The position numbers and the translations under genes were made by a program. From assembly GCA_043818555.1 (NCBI GenBank), contig JBDRFP010000025.1:1-32866 (forward strand): 32,866 nucleotides of DNA, given 5' to 3'. This stretch comes from JAUYIW01 sp043818555 (GTDB lineage Bacteria > Patescibacteriota > Patescibacteriia > UBA9934). Below the pieces are notes generated by a model that was not told the origin of the DNA, did not search any database, and saw only the letters and a list, made by a program, of their open reading frames with translations. Of this stretch, positions 1-8,097 are shown in pieces (position 1 is the stretch's first letter; each line of letters begins with the position of its first letter).

Positions 1-1
1 A

Positions 2-316
2 GTGATTCAATCAGACCCAACTGTTATTCAGAATTTTGCCACTGAAATTGCAGCAGGTCGGATGACAGGAAACGACACAACAAGAGCGGTAGTAGAAGTG
101 GTAGACGCAAAGACAATAAGTGACATGGGGACTCAACATAGCGCTGCCACCTCAACAGCTCAAGCGGATGCAATTAAAAATTCAATGGATCAAATTAAAG
201 AAGCTGTCAGCGCTGAGATTTACCGCGCCATTGACGATGGCGATGAGGTTAGAGAAAAAGATCTTACTAAGCAACTGCGTCAAGTTGACGCCACAAGGCG
301 GCTAATGGGTACATAA
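2..316 (+). CDS. hypothetical protein, probably C-terminal part
   Basis: An open frame of at least 104 codons runs in from the left edge. The GTG at base 2 is only the first possible start, so the true N-terminus is probably outside the window. The visible part is hydrophilic and predicted mainly helical, with many Ala, Asp, Glu and Lys residues and no membrane segment or motif I recognise. Its TAA stop overlaps the ATG of the next gene by one base (TAATG), a usual sign of translational coupling. It therefore belongs to the transcription unit leading into the PrgI/VirB4 locus. In other Patescibacteria a large VirB6/TrbL-like membrane protein often lies near here, and this could be the tail of such a protein, but nothing in the visible sequence shows that. 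Confidence 0.55.
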   Translation: MIQSDPTVIQNFATEIAAGRMTGNDTTRAVVEVVDAKTISDMGTQHSAATSTAQADAIKNSMDQIKEAVSAEIYRAIDDGDEVREKDLTKQLRQVDATRRLMGT

Positions 317-2298
317 TGCAGGATATCCGCAAAATAAAACCGGTCACGGATTTTCTTCTCAACATAGACATTTACGATCGAATGGAGGAAATCGCGGGAA
401 AGCATTCATTAAAGGTGGAACGCTCGACCGAGTTTTTGGATTTAACTGATCCGATTATTAGGGGCGATTTGGAGCTTGGCAAAATGCCCGCAATGATCGC
501 AAGTGCGTTTGGGGTGGATGAGGGTAAGGCAAAATTGATTGCTGCCGATGTGGCCGGGTATCGCCTCTTGCCGCTCGAGGCTTACATGCCCGGAGTCGCA
601 AAGCAAATAAAAGACTGGGGCGGGAAGATCGCCGACTATCCAAAAAAGAGGGTGGTCAAGGAACAAACCGAAGAGAAAGATGCGATTGTTGCTCTTGCGG
701 AAAAAATCGGCCTTGAGTTGCCTGACCATTTAATGAAAAGGTTCATTTATCTTTCAAAAGCATATTTAACCAAAGAGCGCGCGCGGGATGCGACGGCTAC
801 GCTTATGAAGCGGCCTTTGACAATTGGTGGCCTTGGTTTGAACGACGAGCAGGTTGAAAAGTTGTTGGGGATGCTGGATAGGGAGCTCGGGGCAAAAGAG
901 GTTAAGACGGCAAGCACGGAGCTTAAACCGGAGAGCGACGAGCTTAAGAAGGAGCTTACAGTTGAGCCGAAGGCAGCCTTTGAAACGATTGAAACCTTTG
1001 AAACCAAGTTTCCTAAGCCCAAGCCTAAGGTCGAAGAGGTTATAACGAAAGGCGCAGAGGCTACTGCGAAAAACGAGGAGGTTAAGATTGAGAAGAAGCC
1101 TGAGCCGGAGGTCGTTGTCACAAAAGATGATTTAGTTGCGATTCTGAAGGAAGATGTTGTCGAGTCGGGAAAGGCCATTGAAGCCTCTGTAACATTTGAG
1201 ACCAAGCCCGAGCCTGAGCCAAAAAGGGCCGAAAAGGTGAAAGAGGTGAAACTACGCGATGACAAGAAAAGCCTTCCTGCAAAGTCGGTAACGCATGCGC
1301 TCACAAAAAGTGTGCCAGTTATTTCAGGCTCAATTTTGGACGATCAGGATGAAGCTGAGCTCGCAGGTCATGCAAAGAAGCTCGAAAAGCGGGAAGTAAA
1401 AGAAGACCCGGAATTTAAGAAAAAGCTTGAGGCCGAAGTTAACGAAATGTTAAAGCCGGCGATTGCGATTTTTAAGAAAAAAAAGATTGCCCAGCAAGTA
1501 TTCAAGGATGTGGCAGGACAATATGTGCGCGGGTTCAGAGGCAAGCTTCGCACAGAGCAACTTTTGAAAGACAAGCACAAACTAGGAGGCAGCGATCTTG
1601 ATTCTGTCATGAGTATTTTTGAACGAGCCAGAATAAAGATGGATCAAGTGCACAGAGCCGAAATCAAACCAAAACAGGAGGAGCTAAAGGAAGATGTTGC
1701 CGCGCGCGAACGCGAGGTTCTCGACAAGCGGCACGCGATTGTGACCGGAAGAATGCCTACCGGACCGATTGAGTCGCCAATGCCGGACGCGCAGGTTAGC
1801 GCGGCGCGGACTAAGCTTGAAGAACTTAAGGGTCAGGCAGATGGCCTGGACACAGAAAAGCTTGCCAGGGCTGAGTCGAGAAACATGCCAAAGAAAGCGA
1901 AGGCGAAACTCACAGTGCAAAGCGCGCCGCCACAGCCGGAAGGGAAGATTCGAGACATCAAATTTGTACCAAAACTGATTGGACCGGTTGAGGAGCTTGG
2001 GACAATGACACCTGCGGAATTTCGCCGACTTTCAAGCGATCCTGTTGAAGCGGCACGAAAGATTGAAGATAAGTTGATTCTTTTGGAGGAATCAGCATAC
2101 GAAGACCGCGTGCGCGGTGTGAAGGCCTGGCGCAGGAGTCCAATTAGCAAGCTGTATTTGGAAATGTCTTCAGAGGCTTTAAGAACCGGTGTTTCGGTTG
2201 CAGAAATCGCAACTAGGCGCCGCAATGCAGGCGAAGAAAGCCTGTCTCCTGCTGAGATTAAGACGCTAATTTCGCTCAACAGCAGGCTGAAGTTCTGA
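316..2298 (+). CDS. large charged hypothetical protein upstream of the prgI-virB4 locus
   Basis: This 660-residue protein is not recognised. Residues 1 to about 195 look like a folded, mostly helical domain. Residues about 200-400 are low-complexity and rich in Lys, Glu, Pro and Val, with repeated Lys-Pro and Glu-Pro dipeptides, and are probably extended or disordered. The rest is again helical and highly charged, including a likely coiled coil around residues 440-540. There is no signal peptide or membrane segment, so a cytoplasmic location is likely. It starts on the ATG that overlaps the previous stop (TAATG). It ends 12 bases before the leader element of the PrgI-like gene, and its last codons contain the candidate promoter of that unit. 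A role as a cytoplasmic scaffold or regulator of the secretion machine is only a guess from position. Confidence 0.8.
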   Translation: MQDIRKIKPVTDFLLNIDIYDRMEEIAGKHSLKVERSTEFLDLTDPIIRGDLELGKMPAMIASAFGVDEGKAKLIAADVAGYRLLPLEAYMPGVAKQIKDWGGKIADYPKKRVVKEQTEEKDAIVALAEKIGLELPDHLMKRFIYLSKAYLTKERARDATATLMKRPLTIGGLGLNDEQVEKLLGMLDRELGAKEVKTASTELKPESDELKKELTVEPKAAFETIETFETKFPKPKPKVEEVITKGAEATAKNEEVKIEKKPEPEVVVTKDDLVAILKEDVVESGKAIEASVTFETKPEPEPKRAEKVKEVKLRDDKKSLPAKSVTHALTKSVPVISGSILDDQDEAELAGHAKKLEKREVKEDPEFKKKLEAEVNEMLKPAIAIFKKKKIAQQVFKDVAGQYVRGFRGKLRTEQLLKDKHKLGGSDLDSVMSIFERARIKMDQVHRAEIKPKQEELKEDVAAREREVLDKRHAIVTGRMPTGPIESPMPDAQVSAARTKLEELKGQADGLDTEKLARAESRNMPKKAKAKLTVQSAPPQPEGKIRDIKFVPKLIGPVEELGTMTPAEFRRLSSDPVEAARKIEDKLILLEESAYEDRVRGVKAWRRSPISKLYLEMSSEALRTGVSVAEIATRRRNAGEESLSPAEIKTLISLNSRLKF

Positions 2299-2304
2299 TA
2301 TACT
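2276..2304 (+). promoter_or_regulatory. candidate promoter of the prgI-virB4 operon
   Basis: TCAACA (2276-2281) and TATACT (2299-2304) are separated by 17 bp. The -10 box lies 6 bases before the first base of leader element copy 1, so transcription would start at or next to the element's 5' boundary. The -35 box matches the consensus at four of six positions. The promoter overlaps the last codons and stop of the upstream gene. Confidence 0.5.
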
Positions 2305-2310
2305 GCAAAT

Positions 2311-2452
2311 ATGCTCGGTAGTACAACTTCGATTTTGAGGAGTGTACTGTGCCGAGCTCGAAATAACCAAATCATTAAGTTCTTATTAAACTCTACAACT
2401 TTGATGCCACAGTTTACCGTCGGCATCATTCGAAGTTGTACTACCGGGTATG
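2311..2452 (+). promoter_or_regulatory. conserved leader element, copy 1 (before prgI-like gene)
   Basis: First of four ~141-nt elements in the window. Arm A (2314-2332, ending GTACAACTTCGA) can pair with the distal part of arm C (2422-2448, ending CTACCGGG). One C-to-T change in A remains pairable as U-G. Arm B (2394-2408, TACAACTTTGATGCC) can instead pair with the proximal part of C (GGCATC and AAGTTGTA), so A and B compete. Between A and B lie GAGGAG (2337-2342) and, 6 bases later, a GTG opening the reading frame M-P-S-S-K-stop (2349-2366). The ATG of the downstream gene (2450) follows arm C after one base and has no SD sequence of its own. The same architecture at 11103, 23580 and 25057 supports a functional RNA leader. 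Confidence 0.8.
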
Positions 2453-2896
2453 CCAGACGGAGCAAGAACACAATTTGTAGTACCTCAGTTTCTGGATGTT
2501 GAGACTAAAATCATCGGCCCGATTACAGGCCGGCAGTTTTCGATTTTGCTTGGCGTTTTACTGGTAGAGTTTATCATTTACAGGGTATTTCTGAGTTTGG
2601 TCGCAATCCTTGGCCTCGGCCTGCCGGTTTTGTTTATTGGTTTAATTTTCTCATTTGCTAAAATCAACGGCCAGCCATTCCACTACATTATGCTCAACAT
2701 GATCCAAACCTTCCGGCGTCCCGGTATGCGGGTTTGGGACAAGAGGATTACCGATGCCGAAATTAAAGCACAAATGAAAAAAGAAGAGGCGCCGCCTGTG
2801 ATTTTGATACCGCGCAAAGCCCCACTTGAGCGCTCAAGGCTTGCGGAAATGACGCTCGTTGTGAACACCGGCGGAGTATATAAACCTGAAGAGTAA
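2450..2896 (+). CDS. PrgI family membrane protein
   Basis: The 148-residue protein carries the PrgI signature near its start: a Q-F-x-V-P-Q-F stretch, then a V-E-x-K-I-I-G-P-I-T segment, at residues 8-26. Two adjacent membrane segments follow (about 31-49 and 50-70), then a charged cytoplasmic tail. PrgI proteins are small inner-membrane components encoded beside VirB4-type ATPases in the conjugation-like machines of Gram-positive bacteria and Patescibacteria, and this one precedes a TraC-like gene and virB4. The start at 2450 leaves only six residues before the conserved motif. It is the ATG that immediately follows arm C of the leader element, so expression is probably controlled through that leader. 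Confidence 0.85.
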   Translation: MPDGARTQFVVPQFLDVETKIIGPITGRQFSILLGVLLVEFIIYRVFLSLVAILGLGLPVLFIGLIFSFAKINGQPFHYIMLNMIQTFRRPGMRVWDKRITDAEIKAQMKKEEAPPVILIPRKAPLERSRLAEMTLVVNTGGVYKPEE

Positions 2897-2904
2897 TTTT
2901 AATA

Positions 2905-2918
2905 GGTCCTATAGGACC
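2905..2918. repeat. perfect 14-bp palindrome
   Basis: GGTCCTATAGGACC is fully self-complementary. It lies in the 60-bp gap between the prgI-like gene and the TraC-like gene, followed by the related word GACCTA. It may be a short hairpin or protein site within the operon. There is no T-run, so it is not a typical terminator. Confidence 0.5.
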
Positions 2919-2956
2919 AATAAGACCTACCTTGTAATAATGCGTCCTACGATCCT

Positions 2957-3664
2957 ATGGCAGAGAAAAAACAAACAATGCAATCTAAGAAATTAGCCAA
3001 GCCAAAGCCGGGCCCTCCAACTCAGCGATTCCTTGACATTGCCGAGATTCGGGAGGATGTGGTTGTTCTGAAGGACGGAACGCTCCGGTCTGTAATTATG
3101 GCGTCGAGCATAAATTTTGCTCTTAAATCAGTCGACGAACAGCAGGCGATGATTCAGTCGTACATGCAGTTTTTAAACGGGCTTGAGTACTCAATCCAGA
3201 TTGTAATCCAGTCGCGTAAAATGGACATTGATTCATATATTGCGGCGCTAAGTGAGCAGGAAGGGAAAATCGAAAACGAACTTCTTAAAGCACAAATCAG
3301 GGACTACCGCACTTTTATTAGCGAGCTGGTAGAGCTTGGCGAAATTATGCAAAAGCGTTTCTATGTTGTTGTACCGTACGATCCGTCAACCGATAAGAAC
3401 AAGAATTTCTGGGGGAAATTGAGCGAAGCTATTACGCCGGCAGCAGTGGTAAAATTAAGCGAGAAGAAATTTAAAGAGCATCGCGACGCCCTAATGCAGC
3501 GCGTAAATATTATTCAGGGAGGGCTCACCGGAATGGGGCTTCAAAGCGCCACGCTCGATACCCAGGGCCTTATTGAACTTTACTACACGGTTTACAATCC
3601 TGAGGTTTTTGACCAGCAACCAATGAGCGACATAAATAATCTTCGAATTGAGGAAGGGTTTTGA
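2957..3664 (+). CDS. TraC-like protein (stand-alone VirB4 N-terminal-type domain)
   Basis: This 235-residue soluble protein resembles the N-terminal, non-ATPase domain of VirB4/TraC proteins. After a basic, Pro-rich start (1-25), a strand-rich segment (about 34-60) describes a V-V-x-L-K-D-G-T-L-R element. A helix follows, then the F-L-N-G-L-E-Y motif near residue 72 that is typical of this domain, and a long amphipathic helix (about 95-140). There is no Walker A motif, so it cannot hydrolyse ATP by itself. It sits between the PrgI-like gene and virB4, the usual place in Patescibacteria, and probably helps assemble the VirB4 ATPase at the membrane. There is no clear SD sequence before the ATG. 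The family call is good; the mechanical role is inferred. Confidence 0.75.
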   Translation: MAEKKQTMQSKKLAKPKPGPPTQRFLDIAEIREDVVVLKDGTLRSVIMASSINFALKSVDEQQAMIQSYMQFLNGLEYSIQIVIQSRKMDIDSYIAALSEQEGKIENELLKAQIRDYRTFISELVELGEIMQKRFYVVVPYDPSTDKNKNFWGKLSEAITPAAVVKLSEKKFKEHRDALMQRVNIIQGGLTGMGLQSATLDTQGLIELYYTVYNPEVFDQQPMSDINNLRIEEGF

Positions 3665-3765
3665 TAATAATTTCCAATAACCAAAAACCCAATTCTCAAT
3701 TGGTCATTGCGCATTGGATATTCATTGGTAATCGGTTATTTGGCCATTGGGCATTAAAATAAGAT
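3665..3765. repeat. degenerate CATTGG/CCAAT repeats before virB4
   Basis: This 101-bp gap holds several copies of ATTGG/CATTGG (for example around 3700, 3713, 3724 and 3746) and the inverse CCAAT near 3674. The segments CCAATAACC and GGTTATTTGG can pair across it. It ends in an AT-rich stretch (TAAAATAAGAT) that could supply a -10 box immediately before the virB4 ATG, although co-transcription with the upstream genes is also possible. Confidence 0.4.
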
Positions 3766-5790
3766 ATGGCAATCGACATTCACAAACTCCAAGATCAAGA
3801 AAAGGCGCCGCAGAAGGAGCCTAAACAGCTAACGCCTGAGCAGGAAAAGGTGATGGCCGAAAAAACGACGCTGGAAGAGGAGCGTATTTATCGGCGTGGA
3901 ACCGTTACAATCCGCGACATTGTGGCGCCGTCTTCGTTCCAGGTAAATCCTGACTTCTTGAAGATCGGAAGTAAACACATCCGGACTCTTTTTATAGTTA
4001 CCTACCCGCGCTATGTCGGCATAGGCTGGGGAGCGCCAATAATCAACTATAACAGCACGCTCGATATTGGAATGTTTTTCTACCCTGTGAAATCTGAGGT
4101 GATTTTAAAGCAGCTTAGGAACAAGGTTGGAATTTTGGAAGCCACTCTTACAGCCGATGCTGAGAAGGGCGCCCCGCGCGACCCGATCCGCGAAACGGCG
4201 CTCCGCGACATGGAACAGCTTCGCGATGACCTTACGCAGGGGATTGAGCACTTTTTCCAGTTTGCATTTTATGTAACCATTTACGCAGATGACAAGGAAG
4301 AGCTCGACAAGCGCACCAGCGACATTGAATCGATTTTCGGCTCTCGGCTAATTTACAGCAAGCGCGGTTTTTACCAGACTGAACAAGGGTTCAACTCCAC
4401 AATCCCGCTCGGAAACGATGAGCTCATGATAACCTTTAACATGAACACATCGCCGATCGCGTCGTCATTTCCTTTTATTTCCTCTGACCTTACGAGCGAC
4501 CGTGGCATTCTCTACGGTATAAACAGGCACAATAATTCGCTTGTGCTATTCGATCGTTTCTCGCTTGCAAACGCCAATGCGGTGGTGTTTGCCACTTCCG
4601 GCGCCGGTAAGAGTTACGCCATCAAGCTGGAAATTCTGCGCTCCATGATGATGGGGGTTGATGTTATTGCGATTGACCCTGAAATGGAATACCGGACGCT
4701 GTCCGACGCTGTTGGAGGGACTTACATTAATGTGTCGTTGGCTTCGGAAAGTAAAATCAATCCGTTTGAATTGCCACGGCCGGTTGGCGAAGAGGTGTCG
4801 GTTGAAGATATTCTTCGAAGCGCTGTTATTACGCTCAAAGGGCTGCTCCGGATTATGATCGGTCAGCCGCAGGGTAAGGAGGGTCATCTCGGATTTTCGC
4901 CAACTGAGGATTCGACGCTCGACCGCGCCGTAATTGAGGCGTATGCAAAAAAGGACATCACTCCGGATTTAACGCTTGAAGACTTAAAAACCGTTGAGTA
5001 CCCGGTGTTGCAGGATTTGCAGGACATTCTGGAAGGGATGGAGGGCACCGGCGATTTGGTTGAGCGATTGCGAAAGTACACTGAAGGCACATTTTCCGGG
5101 TTCCTCAATTACCAGACTACTGTTGAAACAAACAACCAGCTTGTGATTTTTTCAGTGCGCGATTTGGAAGATGAACTTCGACCAATGGCGATCTACACAA
5201 TTGTCAATTACATCTGGAATGTGGTAAGAAGTGAGCGTAAGAAGAGGATTTTGGCAATTGACGAGGCATGGTGGTTAATGCAACACGAAGACTCAGCGCG
5301 ATTTATTTTTAGTCTTGTGAAGCGCGCTCGAAAGTATTACCTTGGCGTTACAACAATCACCCAGGACATAAATGACTTTTTGCGAAGTCAGTATGGTCAG
5401 GCAATTGTGACCAACTCGGCACTGCAGCTATTAATGAAGCAGTCACCGGCAGGAATCGATGTTATTGCCGACACATTCAACTTAACGCAAAGCGAAAAGT
5501 ACCTACTGCTCGAAGCCGCGGTTGGAGAGGGGATTTTCTTTGCAGGGCCAAAGCACGCAGCAATAAAGATTATTGCATCGTATGCTGAGGATCAGTTGAT
5601 CACCACTAATCCGGAGCAGCTGCTCGAAATTGAGCGCGCGCGTAAAGAGTTTGAAGAGTCGTTTGGTGAGGAGGAAGCTGTCGCGCCGGCAGAAGTCGAG
5701 GAAGTTGCGCCGGCCGAGGAGGTCGCTGTTGAAAATGTGGCAGAAGTGAAAGAAGGTGAAAAAAGTGAAAGTGAAGCCCCGACTACTTAA
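3766..5790 (+). CDS. virB4: VirB4-like type IV secretion ATPase
   Basis: The 674-residue ATPase powers type IV secretion or conjugation-like machines at the cytoplasmic face of the membrane. The N-terminal half (about 40-235) is the TraC/VirB4 accessory domain. The motor domain follows, with Walker A G-A-G-K-S at residues 279-283, an I-D-P-E-x-E-Y motif shortly after, and Walker B I-L-A-I-D-E-A-W-W with Asp499 and Glu500. A later T-Q-D-I-N-D motif is also typical of VirB4. The last 40 residues are a Glu/Ala/Val-rich tail, which is unusual and probably disordered. The length is a little short of classical VirB4 (about 780-820), consistent with part of the N-terminal function residing in the separate TraC-like gene. 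A VirB8-like gene follows after 11 bases. Confidence 0.93.
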   Translation: MAIDIHKLQDQEKAPQKEPKQLTPEQEKVMAEKTTLEEERIYRRGTVTIRDIVAPSSFQVNPDFLKIGSKHIRTLFIVTYPRYVGIGWGAPIINYNSTLDIGMFFYPVKSEVILKQLRNKVGILEATLTADAEKGAPRDPIRETALRDMEQLRDDLTQGIEHFFQFAFYVTIYADDKEELDKRTSDIESIFGSRLIYSKRGFYQTEQGFNSTIPLGNDELMITFNMNTSPIASSFPFISSDLTSDRGILYGINRHNNSLVLFDRFSLANANAVVFATSGAGKSYAIKLEILRSMMMGVDVIAIDPEMEYRTLSDAVGGTYINVSLASESKINPFELPRPVGEEVSVEDILRSAVITLKGLLRIMIGQPQGKEGHLGFSPTEDSTLDRAVIEAYAKKDITPDLTLEDLKTVEYPVLQDLQDILEGMEGTGDLVERLRKYTEGTFSGFLNYQTTVETNNQLVIFSVRDLEDELRPMAIYTIVNYIWNVVRSERKKRILAIDEAWWLMQHEDSARFIFSLVKRARKYYLGVTTITQDINDFLRSQYGQAIVTNSALQLLMKQSPAGIDVIADTFNLTQSEKYLLLEAAVGEGIFFAGPKHAAIKIIASYAEDQLITTNPEQLLEIERARKEFEESFGEEEAVAPAEVEEVAPAEEVAVENVAEVKEGEKSESEAPTT

Positions 5791-5801
5791 ACGAAATAAT
5801 T

Positions 5802-6344
5802 ATGACAAAAAAGACCATCGAATTCGTAGTTGCAATTGCGGTACTGGCAGTCCTGATACTTATTCTTTGGTTAATATTCCGTCCGGAAGGAGTTGATCAG
5901 GTAGATGATGCGGTTGAAGTTGAGGAGCCGGTGACCGAAGTAGATGGAGGAGATTTAGCCGTTGAAGAACCGGTCGAAATTACCCCTCAGCCCGTTGCTA
6001 GGTCGTTTGTTGAGCGCCTTGGTAGTTTTTCAAGCGAGTCAAATTACATTAATGTTTCCGATATCCTACCGCTCGCAACAGAAGGATTGCAGCGACGCCT
6101 GCTTTCAATAGCAGATGAGGCGCGCGCTACTGACAACTCAAATTACTACGGAGTTTCAACTCGAGTGTTGACTATGCGGGTTGTAGAAGAGGGCGATGAA
6201 TCGGCAATCTTGGCTATGACCACGCAGCGTATGGAATCGATCGACAGTCCTGCGAACACACGAGTTAGGTATCAGGAGATCGAGCTTGAGCTGATCAATA
6301 ATGGTAGCGGCTGGCTGGTAGATGATTTTGAATGGAGCGAATAA
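5802..6344 (+). CDS. single-TM protein with VirB8/NTF2-like outer domain
   Basis: The 180-residue protein has a short basic start, one membrane helix (about 6-26), an acidic Glu/Val/Pro linker (30-65), and a C-terminal domain of about 110 residues. That domain starts with helices and ends in a strand pattern of the form T-R-V-L-T-M, then Y-Q-E-I-E-L-E-L, then W-L-V-D-D-F-E-W. This order (TM, linker, helices, curved sheet ending in a Trp-x-(V/I)-x-x-(F/I/W) strand) fits the VirB8/NTF2-like fold that connects the inner-membrane ATPase complex to outer parts in type IV secretion. Being directly behind virB4 supports this. The similarity is structural reasoning and not a recognised motif, so VirB8-like is a working name. 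Confidence 0.6.
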   Translation: MTKKTIEFVVAIAVLAVLILILWLIFRPEGVDQVDDAVEVEEPVTEVDGGDLAVEEPVEITPQPVARSFVERLGSFSSESNYINVSDILPLATEGLQRRLLSIADEARATDNSNYYGVSTRVLTMRVVEEGDESAILAMTTQRMESIDSPANTRVRYQEIELELINNGSGWLVDDFEWSE

Positions 6345-6345
6345 G

Positions 6346-6375
6346 AACCCTCAAGGTTTCTGAACCTTGAGGGTT
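6346..6375 (+). terminator. strong hairpin after the virB4 operon
   Basis: A 13-bp perfect stem (AACCCTCAAGGTT paired with AACCTTGAGGGTT) encloses the loop TCTG. It begins two bases after the stop of the VirB8-like gene. There is no T-run directly after it, but a second hairpin with T6 follows at 6384. A near-identical palindrome with one compensated base pair occurs at 26093-26123. Confidence 0.65.
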
Positions 6376-6383
6376 AAATCGAT

Positions 6384-6405
6384 GCGGGGGAGACTCCGCT
6401 TTTTT
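6384..6405 (+). terminator. intrinsic terminator (GAGA loop, T6)
   Basis: GCGGGG (6384-6389) pairs with CTCCGC (6394-6399), with one G-U pair around a GAGA tetraloop. TTTTTT (6400-6405) follows directly. It sits immediately before the ATG at 6406, which argues that comF starts there and not within or upstream of the hairpin. Confidence 0.7.
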
Positions 6406-7155
6406 ATGTCTAATCGACTAAAACAACTCGGTAAGCTGGTTGTAGATGCAGTATTCCCGCGCTACTGTGTTAATTGTGGTAAAGAAGGGTCGCTCATGTG
6501 CAGCGTATGCGCGGTTGACTGGAGTTCAGCGCCGCCGAATGCAGTTTGCATTGCTTGCAACGGGCCGTCGCAGTTTGGAAAGACTTGCTGCGTTGAGGGT
6601 ATTGGCATCCCGGACGGTCACATTGCAAGTTTTCATTATGCCGACCCTGTTGTTAAAGGATTGATTCGCGCTTGGAAGTTTCATTTTGATGTTACAGCGT
6701 GGCGAGCGTTGCGCGGCCAGCTTGCGCCAAGGCTGTCTGTGATTCGCGACCTTGTTGCTACTTATGAGATCGACGCTGTAGTCCCGCTTCCACTTCACAG
6801 CCGACGTTTATGTGAGCGCGGGTTTGATCAGGCGGCTGATTTGGCAGATTTCATTGCGGGTGAAGTTGATGTTCCGGTTTGTCGACTTTTAGTCAGGAAT
6901 TGGTCAACGGAAAGCCAGGCAGATAAAAAAAGCGACCAGGATCGCTTTAGCGCAATGCAAGAATCACCGTTCAAGATCGCTCAGTCACCAAGTGACGGAC
7001 GAAATAGTCGGTCACTTGGTGACGAATCACCTCGCCGAGCCCTACTAATCGACGATGTTTGGACAACTGGCGCCACAGCCGCAGCCGCAACACGCACATT
7101 GCGTGAAGGAGGGGTCGAGCTGGTTTGGGTTTACACAATCGCCAAGGGGCGATAG
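6406..7155 (+). CDS. comF: ComF family protein (zinc-binding phosphoribosyltransferase-like)
   Basis: The protein has 249 residues when started at 6406. It has the ComFC layout. The N-terminal zinc module has Cys pairs at 21/24 and 32/35, then 48/51 and 61/62. The C-terminal phosphoribosyltransferase fold ends with the PRPP-loop motif L-L-I-D-D-V-W-T-T-G-A-T at 213-224. ComF proteins are needed for handling incoming single-stranded DNA during natural transformation. Upstream frames open at 6367, but that start would lie inside the terminator pair at 6346-6405, so the ATG at 6406 is preferred. The position directly behind a type IV secretion operon is suggestive of DNA uptake. It converges with prs. 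The region just before the PRPP loop (about residues 170-210) is Ser-rich and looks like a lineage-specific insertion. Confidence 0.85.
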   Translation: MSNRLKQLGKLVVDAVFPRYCVNCGKEGSLMCSVCAVDWSSAPPNAVCIACNGPSQFGKTCCVEGIGIPDGHIASFHYADPVVKGLIRAWKFHFDVTAWRALRGQLAPRLSVIRDLVATYEIDAVVPLPLHSRRLCERGFDQAADLADFIAGEVDVPVCRLLVRNWSTESQADKKSDQDRFSAMQESPFKIAQSPSDGRNSRSLGDESPRRALLIDDVWTTGATAAAATRTLREGGVELVWVYTIAKGR

Positions 7156-7228
7156 GGATTAGGAACTAAGGACCGGGGCTGTAAAGTGTGAACCATTGCT
7201 TGTAGATCTACTGTTTGCCATCTATTAT

Positions 7229-8086
7229 CTACCTCAGCTCCTCGGCTATCACTTCGGCGATCGACACAACTTTCAAATACTTAGGTCGGTTATTCTGCGG
7301 TATTGTGTCGGTGACTATTATATTCTCAATGCCCGCGACTTTAAGTCGAGTCAGCGCGTTTTTGGAAAATATCCCATGAGTCGCTGCGGCGATTATTTTT
7401 TTTGCTCCTTTTTTCTTCAAGAGTCGAGCTGCGGCAATTAGAGTTCCGCCTGTGTCGATCATGTCGTCGATTAAAATTATGTTTTTGCCCGCTACATTGC
7501 CCTTGATGCTTTTGGCAACGGCCCGACCGGCCGAAGGTCGCGTTTTAGTTATCACCGCGGTCGGAAGGCCGTCACACATCTTGGCAAGTGTCTTAGATCT
7601 TTTTCGTGCGCCAAGATCGGGCGCGACGATAACTGCGTTATCGTCATACTTTTTGATCTCGTCGGCCAAGATTGGGAGCGCTGTGAGGTTTTTTAATTTT
7701 GGCCCAAAGTGAGCCATTGCTTTTGGGCCGTGTATGTCGAGCGTGATGATTTTGCTCGCTCGCGATGAAATTAAGTCGGCGACGATTTTGGCCGCCACGA
7801 CTGAGCCGGAAGGGAATGCGCGATCTTGTCGCATGTAACCCAAATACGGCGCAATGATTGTTGGTTTCTTAAAGGCGCTTGCGAGCCAAATCAGCTCAAG
7901 CAAGTTTGAGTCCGGCTGCTGGGTCGATCCGAATACTATGTTTTGTCGCGACGCTGTCGCAGGGACTCTGACGCATAATTCACCATCAGCAAACGATTTT
8001 ATAGATGCTTTACCGACCGCCATTTTCGCCGCCTTAGCGACTTTGTTCGCAAGTTCTTTATTTGAGCTTGTAGAAAATATTTTCAT
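7229..8086 (-). CDS. prs: ribose-phosphate pyrophosphokinase (PRPP synthase)
   Basis: The enzyme makes PRPP from ribose 5-phosphate and ATP in the cytoplasm, feeding nucleotide synthesis and salvage. Visible family features are the F-x-D-G-E segment (32-36), the Y-x-R-Q-D-R motif (84-89), the D-I-H-G segment (117-120, where many homologues have D-L-H-A) and the PRPP/ribose phosphate loop I-D-D-M-I-D-T-G-G-T (206-215). At 285 residues it is shorter than the usual 310-320, mostly through small trims in loops, with no catalytic gap. It starts 11 bases after the stop of a phosphoribosyltransferase gene on the same strand, so enzymes that make and use PRPP share an operon. It converges with comF. 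Confidence 0.95.
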   Translation of the reverse strand: MKIFSTSSNKELANKVAKAAKMAVGKASIKSFADGELCVRVPATASRQNIVFGSTQQPDSNLLELIWLASAFKKPTIIAPYLGYMRQDRAFPSGSVVAAKIVADLISSRASKIITLDIHGPKAMAHFGPKLKNLTALPILADEIKKYDDNAVIVAPDLGARKRSKTLAKMCDGLPTAVITKTRPSAGRAVAKSIKGNVAGKNIILIDDMIDTGGTLIAAARLLKKKGAKKIIAAATHGIFSKNALTRLKVAGIENIIVTDTIPQNNRPKYLKVVSIAEVIAEELR

Positions 8087-8097
8087 AAATCTACTGT

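Noticed and set aside
6367..6405. ComF start upstream at 6367
   Set aside because: The region carries two hairpins, one with a T6 run ending at 6405, and the family's N-terminus fits 6406.
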